The notes: a model not told the origin generated them from the letters alone. Counted from the first letter of the stretch, positions 28,804 to 38,605 are shown. The stretch: DNA of 64,000 bases from an uncultured Prochlorococcus sp. (GCF_902522795.1 NZ_CABYWZ010000005.1:22123-86122), one strand, 5' to 3'. Made by a program: numbers and translations.

Positions 28804-29049
28804 TTAATTAATACCAAAAATTGAAGAAGTAACAGGTCTGCCGCTAAAAACTAACTCGGTTAATATGAGCATTAAGAATCCGATCATTGCTGCTCTACCA
28901 TTTACAAGTTCAGCACTACTATTAAACCCAAAAACATTCTTTACTTCATCTCCCTGATTGTCTACCCATTTTGAGTTTTCATTATCAGTTGAAGATGTAT
29001 TAGTAAAATCATCACTTTGATTTTCTATTGGAGAGCCGTTTTCTTGCAT
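28804..29049 (-). CDS. hli: high-light-inducible protein (HLIP, one-helix CAB-like)
   Basis: An 81-residue protein whose C-terminal third has the chlorophyll-binding helix of the CAB/ELIP/HLIP superfamily: SAELVNGRAAMIGFLMLILTE, with the Glu and Asn-Gly-Arg ligand pattern. About 45 Asn/Ser/Asp-rich residues precede it. HLIPs protect photosystems by binding chlorophyll and carotenoid and are induced by light stress, in other cyanobacteria under NblS control. It is downstream of cobD (45 bp) and upstream of a 70-residue membrane protein (2 bp). Confidence 0.92.
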   Translation of the reverse strand: MQENGSPIENQSDDFTNTSSTDNENSKWVDNQGDEVKNVFGFNSSAELVNGRAAMIGFLMLILTELVFSGRPVTSSIFGIN

Positions 29050-29094
29050 AAAAATTTTATTATTTATTCTAGTAATTTTAAAACTAAATTATTA

Positions 29095-30120
29095 TTAAAT
29101 TAAAGTTGAAATTATAAAAAAAATTAAGAAAAAAATTATTATCCATAAAAATTGTAATCTTAAAATTAATTGACAAATTAATTTGATTTTTTCTTCAGTG
29201 CAATTATCTCCAGTCGAGTTGATTATTGGCTTTTCAATAATTTCATTTTTATATTTACTTTTACCTCCCAATTTAATACCGGAAATATAGGCAAATATAG
29301 CTTCTGAAATTCCAGAATTAGGCGAATCATATTTTTTACCATCAAGATAACTTTTTTTTATGATTGATCCATACTCATTAACTTTAGAGCTTACTAAAGG
29401 TAATGTAATTAAAACTAATCTTGAGGGAACAAATGTAAAAATATCTTCGATTTTTGCACTGAAATAACCCAAATATTTAAAACAATCATATTTGTAACCT
29501 ATCATTGAATCTAAAGTACTTATGGCTTTATAAGAAAAACCAAGTGACAAAGGTCCTGGTAAAAAAATTGAAAACTGCATAAAAATAATTCCAATAAAAA
29601 TCCAAAATAATGGCCCAAATACTCCATCAACAGAATTTTCTGTAAGGCTCTCGGTGCTTGATCTCAAGAGATGTTTTATAGAGGATGAACCTACATCCCT
29701 ACTTACTATTCTTTGTACCTTCTCTTTGATTATTTTCTTATTTTGTTTATTAATTTGTTTGCGTTTTATAAGCTCTGCAATCTCTTTCACACTTGAAATA
29801 AGTCCCTTAGTCGCAATACAACTTGAAAGCCCAAAAAAAATTAACAATCCCCCAAAAAAATGATTTTTTGATTGTACATAACTTAGTTCTATAAATTTTC
29901 CTAAACCAAAACTCATTCCAATAGTTGATATAGCTACGAATAACCCCCCCCCAAACAATATATTTTTATTTTCTCCAAAATTATTTATTAAGTAATCAGT
30001 TATTTTTTTTATGTAAAAGCCTATTACTTGAACAGGGTGGATTAAGAATCTTGGATCACCGATCAATAAATCAAAACCAATCGATCCAAGGAATATTAAA
30101 AATAAATTTATTTCAGCCAA
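29095..30120 (-). CDS. cobD: adenosylcobinamide-phosphate synthase CobD/CbiB
   Basis: A 341-residue membrane enzyme adding the aminopropanol arm in late cobalamin synthesis. The N-terminal [18 protein letters not shown] and the [34 protein letters not shown] segment (given here as the family core) are diagnostic. Several TM spans are present, including a C-terminal one. A run of nine G at 29944-29952 (read on the minus strand) encodes Gly-Gly-Gly in ILFGGGLFV and is exceptional for this AT-rich gene. Its start overlaps the ilvC 3' end by 13 bp. Confidence 0.92.
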   Translation of the reverse strand: MAEINLFLIFLGSIGFDLLIGDPRFLIHPVQVIGFYIKKITDYLINNFGENKNILFGGGLFVAISTIGMSFGLGKFIELSYVQSKNHFFGGLLIFFGLSSCIATKGLISSVKEIAELIKRKQINKQNKKIIKEKVQRIVSRDVGSSSIKHLLRSSTESLTENSVDGVFGPLFWIFIGIIFMQFSIFLPGPLSLGFSYKAISTLDSMIGYKYDCFKYLGYFSAKIEDIFTFVPSRLVLITLPLVSSKVNEYGSIIKKSYLDGKKYDSPNSGISEAIFAYISGIKLGGKSKYKNEIIEKPIINSTGDNCTEEKIKLICQLILRLQFLWIIIFFLIFFIISTLI

Positions 30121-31097
30121 CTGAACATCGAGCGCAGACCTTTACCTACTTTTTCAATTTCATGTTTTGAGTTCTCTTCTCTTAATTTTGTCATTAAGGG
30201 TTTGTTTTTATCGCATTCTTCCACAAAATTCTTTGCGAAAGTTCCATCTTGAATATCTTTTAGAATTTTCTGCATTTCTTTCTTTGTATTACTATTGATA
30301 AGTCTTTTACCGCTTACATAATCTCCATATTCTGCAGTATTTGAAATGGAATCTCTCATTTGAGATAAGCCTCCCTTCACCATTAAATCAACAATAAGTT
30401 TAACTTCATGTAAGCATTCGAAGTAAGCTAGCTCGGGCTGATATCCAGCCTCTACAAGAGTTTCGAAGCCTGATTTGACGAGCTCTGATAATCCTCCGCA
30501 TAAAACCGCTTGTTCGCCAAATAAATCAGTTTCTGTTTCTTCTTTAAAGTTTGTTTCAAGAATCCCAGCTCTCGTTCCGCCAATCCCTTTAGCGTAAGCC
30601 ATTGCCAATGATCTTGCGCTTCCGGAAGAATCCTGTTCAACTGCAAACAGTGCGGGAACTCCTTGACCATTCTGATATTCCCAACGAACAGTGTGTCCAG
30701 GCCCTTTTGGGGCAATCATTACAACATCCACAAAACTAGGAGGTTTTATAAGTTCGAACCTTATATTGAAGCCATGAGCAAAACTTAGTATCTTTCCTTC
30801 TTTTAAGTTTGGTTCTATTTCTTTAAGGTAAACATCTTTCTGAAACTCATCGGGGAGGAGAATCATAATCCAGTCTGCTTTTTCACAAGCTTCAGAAACG
30901 CTAAAGACTTGTAGACCATCGCTAATAGCTTTGCTTTCAGACTTACTTCCTTTATACAATCCAACAATTACATCCATACCACTATCTTTAAGGTTTAGGG
31001 CATGTGCATGACCTTGTGATCCATATCCAATAATCGCTATTGTTTTATTATTTAAAAGACTTAGATCTGCATCTGTGTCGTAAAAGAGTTGGGTCAT
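30108..31097 (-). CDS. ilvC: ketol-acid reductoisomerase
   Basis: A 329-residue class I enzyme of valine and isoleucine synthesis (acetolactate to dihydroxyvalerate, NADPH-dependent). [21 protein letters not shown] is the Rossmann loop, and the C-terminal knotted domain has [15 protein letters not shown] with the Mg-binding Asp and Glu, and [13 protein letters not shown]. Length is standard for the short form. It precedes cobD with a 13-bp overlap and lies 110 bp after clpP3. Confidence 0.98.
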   Translation of the reverse strand: MTQLFYDTDADLSLLNNKTIAIIGYGSQGHAHALNLKDSGMDVIVGLYKGSKSESKAISDGLQVFSVSEACEKADWIMILLPDEFQKDVYLKEIEPNLKEGKILSFAHGFNIRFELIKPPSFVDVVMIAPKGPGHTVRWEYQNGQGVPALFAVEQDSSGSARSLAMAYAKGIGGTRAGILETNFKEETETDLFGEQAVLCGGLSELVKSGFETLVEAGYQPELAYFECLHEVKLIVDLMVKGGLSQMRDSISNTAEYGDYVSGKRLINSNTKKEMQKILKDIQDGTFAKNFVEECDKNKPLMTKLREENSKHEIEKVGKGLRSMFSWLK

Positions 31098-31207
31098 TAG
31101 TTGTAGCTTCTTTGCATTTTATAGTTATTATTTTAGACATTAAGGTGGCAATAAACCAAAAAAATTTTCAATTTAAAAATTAAAATTAAAATATTAATTT
31201 AGAAATA

Positions 31208-31819
31208 TTAAGACTGATTTGCTTCACTTGGGTGTGTAATTACTCTATCGATTAATCCATAATTTTTTGCTTCTTCCGCACTTAAAAAATAATCTCTATC
31301 AGTATCCTTTTCAATTTTCTCAAATGATTGGCCTGTCATATCTGCCATAGAAATATTTAACATATCTTTGATTCTTAAAATTTCCTTAGCTTCTATTTCA
31401 ATATCACTTGCTTGGCGTTGAGATGTCCCTCCTAAGGGTTGATGAATCATTATTCTGCTGTGGGGTAAAGCAACTCTTTTACCTTTTGTACCAGCGGCCA
31501 ATAGGAAGGCTCCCATTGAGGCTGCGAGTCCTACGCATATGGTTACTACATCGCTTTTTACGTATTTAATAGTGTCATATATAGCCAATCCAGCAGTTAC
31601 TGATCCTCCTGGGCTATTTATATACAGATAGATAGGTTTGGAATTATCATCAGAATCTAAATAAAGCATTTGTGCAACAAGGCTATTAGCAATACCATCA
31701 TTCACTTCTTGTCCAAGAAAAAGAATTCTTTCAACACCTAGTCTTGTATATATGTCGACCCATCTTTCGTATTGACTTCCTGGAAGTCTGTAAGGCACGC
31801 TTGGAGTTCCTATTGGCAT
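31208..31819 (-). CDS. clpP: ATP-dependent Clp protease proteolytic subunit ClpP3
   Basis: A 203-residue serine peptidase. The catalytic Ser101 lies in [11 protein letters not shown] and His126 in MIHQPLGG; the Asp is expected in the C-terminal third. It is the second gene of the clpR-clpP3 pair, 23 bp after clpR. In Synechococcus these two form a mixed ring that pairs with ClpC for essential protein turnover. The ClpP3 label rests on this gene order. Confidence 0.95.
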   Translation of the reverse strand: MPIGTPSVPYRLPGSQYERWVDIYTRLGVERILFLGQEVNDGIANSLVAQMLYLDSDDNSKPIYLYINSPGGSVTAGLAIYDTIKYVKSDVVTICVGLAASMGAFLLAAGTKGKRVALPHSRIMIHQPLGGTSQRQASDIEIEAKEILRIKDMLNISMADMTGQSFEKIEKDTDRDYFLSAEEAKNYGLIDRVITHPSEANQS

Positions 31820-31842
31820 GATTTTAAATAGTTTTGTGAATG

Positions 31843-32514
31843 TTAAATTTTATTTGGTAGATCTTTTTGACTTGTAAGTATTCTATCGATAACTCCATAA
31901 TCTTGGGCTTCTTGGGGGTTGAGATAACTCATCCTGTCAGAGTCTTTTGAAAGTTCTTCGATAGTCTTTCCAGTATTACGAGATAAAATCTCCAGCATTG
32001 ATTTTTTATTTTTCAAAACTTCCTCAGCTCTTATTTGGATATCGGTTGCTTGACCTCTTGCTCCGCTTATAGGTTGATGCAAAACAATAGAAGCATGAGG
32101 AAGAGCGGCTCTTTGCCCCTTAGTGCCAGATGAAAGGATTACTGCAGCAGTACCCATTGCTTGTCCGATACATATTGTGTGTACTGGAGGCTTGATGTAG
32201 CTTATCGTATCGCAGATAGCAAAAGCTTCTGTTTCAAAACCAACAGCATCTCCTGTGTACCAACTTGTACCAGTTGAATTGATATAGAAATAGATTGGTT
32301 TTTCCGGATCCTCAAACTCTAGATAAAGAAGTTGAGCAATAATTAGCTCAGTAACATCCATTCCCAGTTGTCTTTTCGCATCATCATCTGAAAATAATGG
32401 TAAACCAAGATAAACAATTCGCTCTTTTAGTAAAAGAGAGGGAAGATCAGGGGGCGGGGTCCTCATAACGGTGTTTTCGCCGTAATAAGGAGCAGATACA
32501 GTCATTTGTATCAC
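31843..32514 (-). CDS. clpR: inactive Clp protease subunit ClpR
   Basis: A 223-residue ClpP homologue in which the nucleophile is replaced. The SMG of ClpP is here [10 protein letters not shown], with Ala119 at the Ser position, while His146 (LHQPISG) is kept. The extra segment [18 protein letters not shown] around residues 82-99 is typical of cyanobacterial and plastid ClpR. It is a structural or regulatory subunit of the mixed ClpP3/R ring. First gene of the pair with clpP3. Confidence 0.94.
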   Translation of the reverse strand: MIQMTVSAPYYGENTVMRTPPPDLPSLLLKERIVYLGLPLFSDDDAKRQLGMDVTELIIAQLLYLEFEDPEKPIYFYINSTGTSWYTGDAVGFETEAFAICDTISYIKPPVHTICIGQAMGTAAVILSSGTKGQRAALPHASIVLHQPISGARGQATDIQIRAEEVLKNKKSMLEILSRNTGKTIEELSKDSDRMSYLNPQEAQDYGVIDRILTSQKDLPNKI

Positions 32515-32545
32515 GAAATTAAGATTATGCTGATTCTAGCTAGAT

Positions 32546-33655
32546 TTAGCCCTGTGTCGCTGGTGATTTAAAAGATTTGTTTGACTCAGGATTATTTATT
32601 AGTTTTCCAAAGACCATTCTTCCCGTGGGAGTTTGTAATGCTCCTGTGATAACAATATCTAATCTGCTTCCCACAAAATTCTTTGCCTCATCAATAACAA
32701 CCATTGTGCCATCATCTAAATATCCAATACCTTGCATTTTTTCTTTGCCTTCTCTTACGATTTTTATATTAAGTGATTCTCCAGGTTGTACTTCTGGCCT
32801 TAAGGCAATAACCAAATCACTCAAATTCATAACTTTTAATTCTTTAACTTCAGCAATTTGAGAAAGATTATAATCAGCCGTTATTAGAGTTCCTGTCATA
32901 TCCTCAGTAATTTTCAAGAGTTTTTCATCTACCCCATTACCTTCATACTTTGTTGGATTTATTACAAGTCTTCTCCCATATAAATCTCTTAATTCTTTTA
33001 ATAACTTGAGACCTCTTCTGCCTTTCGACCTTTTTTCATTACTGCTTGAGTCTGCTAAAGTTTGTAATTCGTCAATTACACTTTGAGCAACAATTAATTG
33101 CCCTTCTAATAAGCCGCAACTTAATAGGCCATTGATTCTTCCATCGATAATTACGCTTGTATCTAGAATCTTTGGACTGGCGGCAGGAAGGATCCCTTCA
33201 TTGACTAGATATGCATCAGTATTATTTGGATTAAATAATCTCAATAATGTCCTTCCATGCGTATCTGCCAACTTATAACCAAGCACACCAAAGAAAATGT
33301 TGCTTAATATAGCTGCTAAGGGTTTTGCGAAAAAAACCTCCCTAGGGAAGGGAATTAATAGTATTGGAGCAAGTAGGAGGTTCGCAACAAGTAATCCTAA
33401 AATTAATCCAACTGACCTACTTATTAGTAAGTCTGTAGGCATTGTTCTTATTTGATCAAGAAACGTCTTTCTAAGTTGAAGGAATACAAACCCAGCTGCT
33501 AATCCTACAAAAAACCCTATTATTGCTAGAACAATCCTAAAACCCTCTACATTAGATACCTGTTTGAGTATATCTATTGGCAATAAATCAACACCAAGCC
33601 ATCCTGAAGCAGCCCCAGATAATACAAATAAAATTAATACTAAGATATCTGTCAT
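32546..33655 (-). CDS. PIN/TRAM domain membrane protein (YacL-like)
   Basis: A 369-residue protein. Four TM spans fill about the first 130 residues (ILVLILFVLSGAASGWLG, IVLAIIGFFVGLAAGF, VGLILGLLVANLLLAPILL and one more). A PIN nuclease-fold domain follows, with ILDTSVIIDGRI, QSVIDELQ and LITADYNLSQIA supplying the acidic residues, then a C-terminal TRAM-like domain (VVIDEAKNFVGSRLDIVITGALQTPTGRMVF region). This matches the YacL family; substrate is unknown. It lies 31 bp upstream of clpR on the same strand. Confidence 0.88.
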   Translation of the reverse strand: MTDILVLILFVLSGAASGWLGVDLLPIDILKQVSNVEGFRIVLAIIGFFVGLAAGFVFLQLRKTFLDQIRTMPTDLLISRSVGLILGLLVANLLLAPILLIPFPREVFFAKPLAAILSNIFFGVLGYKLADTHGRTLLRLFNPNNTDAYLVNEGILPAASPKILDTSVIIDGRINGLLSCGLLEGQLIVAQSVIDELQTLADSSSNEKRSKGRRGLKLLKELRDLYGRRLVINPTKYEGNGVDEKLLKITEDMTGTLITADYNLSQIAEVKELKVMNLSDLVIALRPEVQPGESLNIKIVREGKEKMQGIGYLDDGTMVVIDEAKNFVGSRLDIVITGALQTPTGRMVFGKLINNPESNKSFKSPATQG

Positions 33656-33751
33656 ATCTATAATCTACTAGGATTTATTAATTGAGTAAATAAGGATTTA
33701 ATTTTTTTCGATCCTAAATACTTTTTTGGAGCTTAAAAATGAATTTAGATT

Positions 33752-34975
33752 ATGAATAAGTTTCCAAGAAGCGCTTATGTGCACATTCCTTTTTGCCACA
33801 GAAGATGCTTTTACTGTGATTTTGCAGTTATTCCATTAGGAAACAAAGTTGAAACTTTGCAAGGTTATGGAAGCAAAACTGTTAAAGATTATTTGCACTT
33901 TTTATATAAAGAAATATTGTCAATTAAGCATAAATCACCTCTATCGACAATTTATTTAGGAGGTGGCACTCCATCAATTCTGGATCCTACCCAAATCAAA
34001 GAATTAATTGATCTTTTTAAAGAAAATTATGGAATTGACTATGGAGCTGAAATCACTATGGAAGTTGATCCAGGTAGTTTTACTCAAGATGATCTTTATG
34101 GATTCATAAATGCTGGGATAAATAGATTTAGTCTCGGAGTACAAAGTTTTAATAATCAGATACTTCAAAAATCTGGAAGGCGTCATTTGAGAAAAGATGC
34201 TGAAAAATCTTGTTTATGGTTAAAGAGAGAATATGATTCTGGGTTAATAAAAAGCTGGAGCTTAGATTTAATTCAAAATTTGCCACTTAGTGGAGCTAAA
34301 GAATGGCAAGATGATTTAAAAAAAGCAATAACATTTTTACCGCCACATATATCTATTTATGATTTAAATATTGAAAATGGAACTGTTTTTAAAAAATTAA
34401 TTGATTTAGGAAAATTAAAACTTCCAAGTGATCAAGAGGCTTTTAGAAACAGTAAATCAACCCATTTAATTTTAAAAAACTCAGGGTATTCAAGATATGA
34501 AATCTCAAATTATTGTCTACCGAGGCATCAATCAAGACATAATAGAGTTTATTGGAGTGGTTTAGGCTGGTGGAGTTTTGGTCAAGGTTCCACAAGTTCT
34601 CCCTGGGGGGAGAAGTTAATTAGACCAAGAGTTAGTAATGAATATAAAGAATGGGTAATTAGACAATGCGAAGTTAATTTGGATTCATCTCTCATTAATA
34701 AGGATTTTGTTTACAAAGAACTTGATGAAAAAATAATGTTGGGATTAAGACTTAAAGAGGGTGTAGATATCTATGGGTTGTTCAAAGAACAAAATTGGGA
34801 AAACAAAAAATTTAAAAGCAACTTTAGTAAATTGCTTAAAGAATGGGAAAGATTTCTAGAAAGTGGACTATTAGTAAGAAAGGGGAATAGATTCTTTTTA
34901 AGTGATCCTAAAGGAATGGAACTAAGCAATCAAGTTCTCGTTTCCATGTTTAAATGGTGGGATAAGATTAATTAA
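33752..34975 (+). CDS. hemW: HemW-like radical SAM protein (coproporphyrinogen oxidase-like)
   Basis: A 407-residue radical SAM protein. The [4Fe-4S] ligands are Cys15, Cys19 and Cys22 in HIPFCHRRCFYCDF. YLGGGTPSILDP, MEVDPGSF, NRFSLGVQSFNNQIL and the C-terminal HemN domain (KIMLGLRLKEGVD) are typical. The motif form fits HemW, a heme-binding chaperone-like protein, rather than true HemN, which needs an extra N-terminal extension. It is divergent from the PIN/TRAM gene. Confidence 0.9.
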   Translation: MNKFPRSAYVHIPFCHRRCFYCDFAVIPLGNKVETLQGYGSKTVKDYLHFLYKEILSIKHKSPLSTIYLGGGTPSILDPTQIKELIDLFKENYGIDYGAEITMEVDPGSFTQDDLYGFINAGINRFSLGVQSFNNQILQKSGRRHLRKDAEKSCLWLKREYDSGLIKSWSLDLIQNLPLSGAKEWQDDLKKAITFLPPHISIYDLNIENGTVFKKLIDLGKLKLPSDQEAFRNSKSTHLILKNSGYSRYEISNYCLPRHQSRHNRVYWSGLGWWSFGQGSTSSPWGEKLIRPRVSNEYKEWVIRQCEVNLDSSLINKDFVYKELDEKIMLGLRLKEGVDIYGLFKEQNWENKKFKSNFSKLLKEWERFLESGLLVRKGNRFFLSDPKGMELSNQVLVSMFKWWDKIN

Positions 34976-35090
34976 GATTAACTATACTCATTATTATCAT
35001 AGCTAAAACTACTGGTATCACTTCTATTGGGCCAAGGGAAACCAAATTGAAAATAAAAAAAGTTAAACCTAAAAACAATAGTTCCAGCAA
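34968..35090 (-). CDS. possible 40-residue hydrophobic micro-ORF or gene remnant
   Basis: On the minus strand a frame reading LELLFLGLTFFIFNLVSLG then PIEVIPVVLAMIIMSIVNLN ends 8 bp inside the hemW 3' end. It could form one or two TM spans. The only usable start is a TTG at 35090, without a Shine-Dalgarno sequence; the frame stays open a further 15 codons upstream without ATG or GTG. It may be a remnant of a small membrane protein gene or chance in AT-rich DNA. Nothing else is seen in the 262-bp hemW-panB gap. Confidence 0.2.
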   Translation of the reverse strand: MLELLFLGLTFFIFNLVSLGPIEVIPVVLAMIIMSIVNLN

Positions 35091-35237
35091 TTCAACGAAT
35101 ATAAATTGTGATTCACCTGTTTGGGAAAAGAAGCATATATGTAATTAATGAAAATCTTTATATATATTTTATTTTTAATTAAATGCTTGCAAATAAAACG
35201 TTCTTAGCTAATCGGTCTTATGACAAAATGTTTGAGG

Positions 35238-36011
35238 TTAGTTAAGTCTTTCAGATTCTACCCAATCTTTTAATTTATCCTTAAATAATTTTTTGCCTTG
35301 AATAATCGGTTGGCAAAAAGGTGGTTGATCATCATTGAGGCCTAACAAATCTGCAGTAACCCTTACTTGCCCATCGCAATAGTTACCTGCGCCTATACCT
35401 ATTGTAGGTATTGTTAAAGTGTTTTGTATTTCTTTAGCAAGCAAATCGGGAATATGTTCAAGAACTACTGAAAAACATCCTAATTTTTCAAGAACAGAGG
35501 CATCTTTCTTTATTTTTTCTTGGCTTTCTAAGCTTTCTCCTTGTTTCTTTAATCCAAGATTCAGATAACTTTGTGGTGTAAGCCCTATATGACCCATGAC
35601 AGGGATTCCCATTCTTATTAATCTAGAAATAACTTTTTGTATTTCTGGTTCTGCTCCTTCTACCTTTACAGCTTTTGCATAAGTGTTCTGGATTATTTTC
35701 CCTGCGAACTCAACAGCTTTATCCTCTCCACATTGGTAAGTAAGGAAAGGCATATCTGAAACGACTAAAGGTTGTTCTTCAATTTTCTTTTTAAATCCTC
35801 TTGTAACAGCATTAGTGTGATAAATTATATTTTGTAGAGTTAATGGCAATGTCGATTTGTAACCTAAGCAGACCATTGCTAGGGAATCTCCTACCAGGAC
35901 GATATCAACATTGGCATGTTCTGCAATGGATCCTGATATAGAATCCCATGCAGTTAATGCAATGATTTTTTGAGATTGTTTTTTATAATTAATCAAATCT
36001 GAAGGTAACAT
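35238..36011 (-). CDS. panB: 3-methyl-2-oxobutanoate hydroxymethyltransferase
   Basis: A 257-residue TIM-barrel enzyme of pantothenate synthesis, which makes ketopantoate from ketoisovalerate and methylene-THF. The Mg-binding VLVGDSLAMVCLGY region, VSDMPFLTYQ, KVEGAE, MGHIGLTPQS (His) and TIGIGAGNYCDGQV are family signatures. It is divergent from the 4.5S RNA gene. Its ATG at 36011 has no strong Shine-Dalgarno sequence. Confidence 0.96.
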   Translation of the reverse strand: MLPSDLINYKKQSQKIIALTAWDSISGSIAEHANVDIVLVGDSLAMVCLGYKSTLPLTLQNIIYHTNAVTRGFKKKIEEQPLVVSDMPFLTYQCGEDKAVEFAGKIIQNTYAKAVKVEGAEPEIQKVISRLIRMGIPVMGHIGLTPQSYLNLGLKKQGESLESQEKIKKDASVLEKLGCFSVVLEHIPDLLAKEIQNTLTIPTIGIGAGNYCDGQVRVTADLLGLNDDQPPFCQPIIQGKKLFKDKLKDWVESERLN

Positions 36012-36046
36012 AATGAATTTATATATCTTTTTTAATCAAGAATTGC

Positions 36047-36052
36047 TAAGAT
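36047..36052 (+). promoter_or_regulatory. -10 element of the 4.5S RNA promoter
   Basis: TAAGAT with an upstream TG at 36044-36045 (extended -10 form) ends 6 nt before the predicted 5' end of the SRP RNA at 36059, the expected spacing. No good -35 is visible, as is common with extended -10 promoters. Confidence 0.5.
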
Positions 36053-36058
36053 GTTTTT

Positions 36059-36152
36059 GACTCGGCCTTTCGCGGTTTTAACGCCTAAACCTGGTCAGGA
36101 CCGGAAGGTAGCAGCCACAAGGGATGCTTGAGGCAGGCGAGAAAACCGAGTC
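36059..36152 (+). ncRNA. ffs: signal recognition particle RNA (4.5S, small type)
   Basis: About 94 nt. The ends GACTCGG and CCGAGTC pair perfectly. The apical hairpin has the diagnostic GGTCAGGACCGGAAGGTAGC at 36093-36112, holding the GGAA tetraloop and the asymmetric internal loop bound by the Ffh M domain. It is the RNA partner of Ffh, encoded at the right edge of this window. It lies between divergent panB and convergent ftsZ, whose stop codon is 15 bp away. Confidence 0.95.
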
Positions 36153-36167
36153 ACTCTATTTTACCTT

Positions 36168-37283
36168 TTAACCTATATCTTTTTTATTTTGCCTTAACTT
36201 TAAAAATTCAGGAATACTTGCTCCTGATTCTTTTTTATCGGAAAAATTATATAAGGGTTGAGTTGACAATCGGTTTTTTATTCTTTGTTGATTTAATGGT
36301 TGATTTGTTTCAAATCCTGTAGCAATTACAGTAACTTGAATCTCCCCTTCCATTGCTTCATCGACCACAGCACCAACAATAATATTTGCTTCTTGGTCAA
36401 CAACATCATAGATAATTTCAGATGCGGAGGTCATATCTTCTAATGTCATGTCCTTACCACCAGTAATATTTATGACGCAGCCTTTAGCTCCATCAATTCT
36501 GGCTGCTTCTAGTAAAGGACTATTCATTGCTGCCTGTGCTGCCTCTAAAGCTCTTGATCTGCCTGAACCAATACCTATACCGAGAAGAGCAGTGCCTGCT
36601 TCCGTCATAACTGATCTAACATCAGCAAAATCAACATTAACTAATCCTGGGCAAGTAATTATGTCACTAATACCTTTGACTCCCATTCTTAAAACGTCAT
36701 CAGCATTCCTAAATGCTTCTTGAAGAGGAGCTCCTGCTATAACCTCTTTTAATCGGTCATTTGGAATAACTATAAGAGTATCAACGTTTTCAGCTAGTCT
36801 TGCGATCCCCTCCTCTGCTTGACGCATTCTTCTTTTTCCTTCAAAAGAAAATGGTTTGGTTACTATACCTACTGTTAGAGCTCCACTTTGTTTGGCTACT
36901 TCTGCAACAACGGGAGCTGCACCTGTACCAGTTCCTCCACCCATTCCAGCGGCAATAAAAACTAGATCAGATCCCTCTAAAGCTTGCTGAAGCTCTTCTT
37001 TGGATTCTTCAGCTGCTTTTTGCCCAATACTTGGATTTCCACCTGCACCTAAACCTCTAGTAAGATTTTGTCCAAGTTGAACCCTACTCTCTGCAGAAGA
37101 TTGAAGAAGGGCTTGTGCATCGGTATTGAGAACTCTAAATGAAACACCTTCTAAATCACTATTTATCATTCTATTGACTGCATTACTGCCACCACCACCA
37201 ACACCAATTACTTCTATTTTTGCATTTTGGCTTGGAAGGATTTCTCTCGATTGATCAAAGTTTGGATTGTTACCGAAGCTCAT
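36168..37283 (-). CDS. ftsZ: cell division protein FtsZ
   Basis: A 371-residue tubulin-like GTPase forming the Z-ring. The T4 loop [11 protein letters not shown] lies at 115-124, [12 protein letters not shown] near 28-39 is the N-terminal nucleotide loop, and [11 protein letters not shown] carries the T7 synergy acidic residue. A short linker leads to the C-terminal peptide [11 protein letters not shown] that binds partner proteins such as Ftn2 (also in this window) and SepF. No long N-terminal extension. ftsQ lies upstream with a 178-bp gap, so ftsZ likely has its own promoter. Confidence 0.98.
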   Translation of the reverse strand: MSFGNNPNFDQSREILPSQNAKIEVIGVGGGGSNAVNRMINSDLEGVSFRVLNTDAQALLQSSAESRVQLGQNLTRGLGAGGNPSIGQKAAEESKEELQQALEGSDLVFIAAGMGGGTGTGAAPVVAEVAKQSGALTVGIVTKPFSFEGKRRMRQAEEGIARLAENVDTLIVIPNDRLKEVIAGAPLQEAFRNADDVLRMGVKGISDIITCPGLVNVDFADVRSVMTEAGTALLGIGIGSGRSRALEAAQAAMNSPLLEAARIDGAKGCVINITGGKDMTLEDMTSASEIIYDVVDQEANIIVGAVVDEAMEGEIQVTVIATGFETNQPLNQQRIKNRLSTQPLYNFSDKKESGASIPEFLKLRQNKKDIG

Positions 37284-37461
37284 CTCTTAATAGGAATCTA
37301 ATAATAGTATTGGGTGCATTATGAACTTACTGAGCTCATCTGTAGGAATTTGTTGAGGAAAATCCTAAAAATATTTATTTATTAAATATTTTGTTTGAAT
37401 GCAAAACCCATATCAACACTACAATAATTAAAAAAAATTACTCGAAATCCTTTTTCAAATA

Positions 37462-38187
37462 TTAGGGTTTGAACACTTTTATTTTTGGTTTATCTGGATT
37501 AGTAAGATCAATACTATCTATTTTTTTTGAAAAGCTATTTTTCTTAAATTCATTTTTAAGATTATTGATTTTTTGAAATTGATAGTTGATTAAATTTGGC
37601 TTAAATCCTAAGAATATTGTTTTTAAATCTTTTTCCTCAACAGTTAGAAACCCATCGGATGAAAAAGTAATTTTATCTATATCTATTTCATAATTTTCTA
37701 TAGAGATAAAAATTTCAGATAATATTTTTTTAAATTTTTCTTTCCACCCAAAAACTTTTATTGTTAATTTATTCAAATTTTTTTCATCAACATTTTGTTT
37801 ATTTATAAAAGTTCCATCTTTATCAATGAATCCTAATATTTTTTCGTCTTTTAATATTTTCTCACCGTAAGCTATTGGAATTCTTGAATTAATATGAATT
37901 TTCAAACCAAAAGGAAATAATTCTCTATTTACCGAAACATTTTTAAGAGATAAATTTTGTTTTAACTCTTTTTCTAACAAATGAGTTTCAACAAAAATTA
38001 ATCTAATAGGAAAATTTAAAGATGAATTTTTTACAACATCATTCTGCGAAAATAATTCACTACCAGTAATCCTAATGTCCTGAGCACCAACTTTTTTGAG
38101 AGTTTTTATGCTTAATAAGCTCGTTAAAAATAAAAATGAAATTAGAAAAAAAAAGCTTCTATTTTTGATTCCTTTTTGGTTTTTCAC
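37462..38187 (-). CDS. ftsQ: FtsQ-like cell division protein
   Basis: A 241-residue bitopic protein. One N-terminal TM (FFFLISFLFLTSLLSIKTL) is followed by a POTRA domain (VGAQDIRITGSELFSQNDVV) and a beta-rich C-terminal part (FSSDGFLTVEEKDLKTIFLG). This is the layout of FtsQ/DivIB, which links FtsA/Z to the septal peptidoglycan machinery in the periplasm. It is very AT-rich, with many Lys and Phe. It overlaps the upstream 136-residue gene by 4 bp and sits in the order ddl, unknown gene, ftsQ, ftsZ. Confidence 0.8.
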   Translation of the reverse strand: MKNQKGIKNRSFFFLISFLFLTSLLSIKTLKKVGAQDIRITGSELFSQNDVVKNSSLNFPIRLIFVETHLLEKELKQNLSLKNVSVNRELFPFGLKIHINSRIPIAYGEKILKDEKILGFIDKDGTFINKQNVDEKNLNKLTIKVFGWKEKFKKILSEIFISIENYEIDIDKITFSSDGFLTVEEKDLKTIFLGFKPNLINYQFQKINNLKNEFKKNSFSKKIDSIDLTNPDKPKIKVFKP

Positions 38188-38594
38188 AAATCACATCGAG
38201 CTTTTTCCATCAGTTGGTCCATCCATTCTCTCGCTTGCTCTGCATCTGAAAATGGTACATCCATCTCTTTCCCATTCCCTACTAATCTCAACCTGCACTT
38301 ACCTTGAGATTCACTTGTTAGAGGAGCTTCTCCAGAAGTTAGTGCCATTAATTCAACTAATTCCAGTTTCTTTATTGTAAAACAATCTTTTTCTTCAAAT
38401 TTGCCAGCTTCAAATGCGCTCCACTTTAACTCCCCATCTTTTAGGGACGCTGCACCTGAACTATCTAACTTGCAAAGTTCAGAGTCCCTTGCCCAACTTC
38501 TAAAAAGATTTTGCCTTCTTCTTTCTAACCATCCAAGTGCAGTTAATAAAATGAAGATTAAAAGTAATGGTAACCAAAGAAGTCCATGCAACAT
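38184..38594 (-). CDS. membrane-anchored protein in division cluster, function unknown
   Basis: A 136-residue protein not recognised. An N-terminal TM (MLHGLLWLPLLLIFILLTALG) is followed by Arg-rich WLERRRQNLFRSW and a soluble, Glu/Ala-rich domain with SDAEQAREWMDQLMEKA near the end. Its base composition is visibly richer in G+C than ftsQ and ddl on either side. The 4-bp overlap with ftsQ and 11 bp to ddl suggest co-translation and a possible cell-wall or division role, which is inference only. Confidence 0.7.
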   Translation of the reverse strand: MLHGLLWLPLLLIFILLTALGWLERRRQNLFRSWARDSELCKLDSSGAASLKDGELKWSAFEAGKFEEKDCFTIKKLELVELMALTSGEAPLTSESQGKCRLRLVGNGKEMDVPFSDAEQAREWMDQLMEKARCDL

Positions 38595-38605
38595 TTGATT
38601 TAAAA

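Noticed and set aside
36448..36723. 91-codon ORF opposite ftsZ
   Set aside because: Antisense shadow created by the biased codon use of ftsZ; no independent signal.
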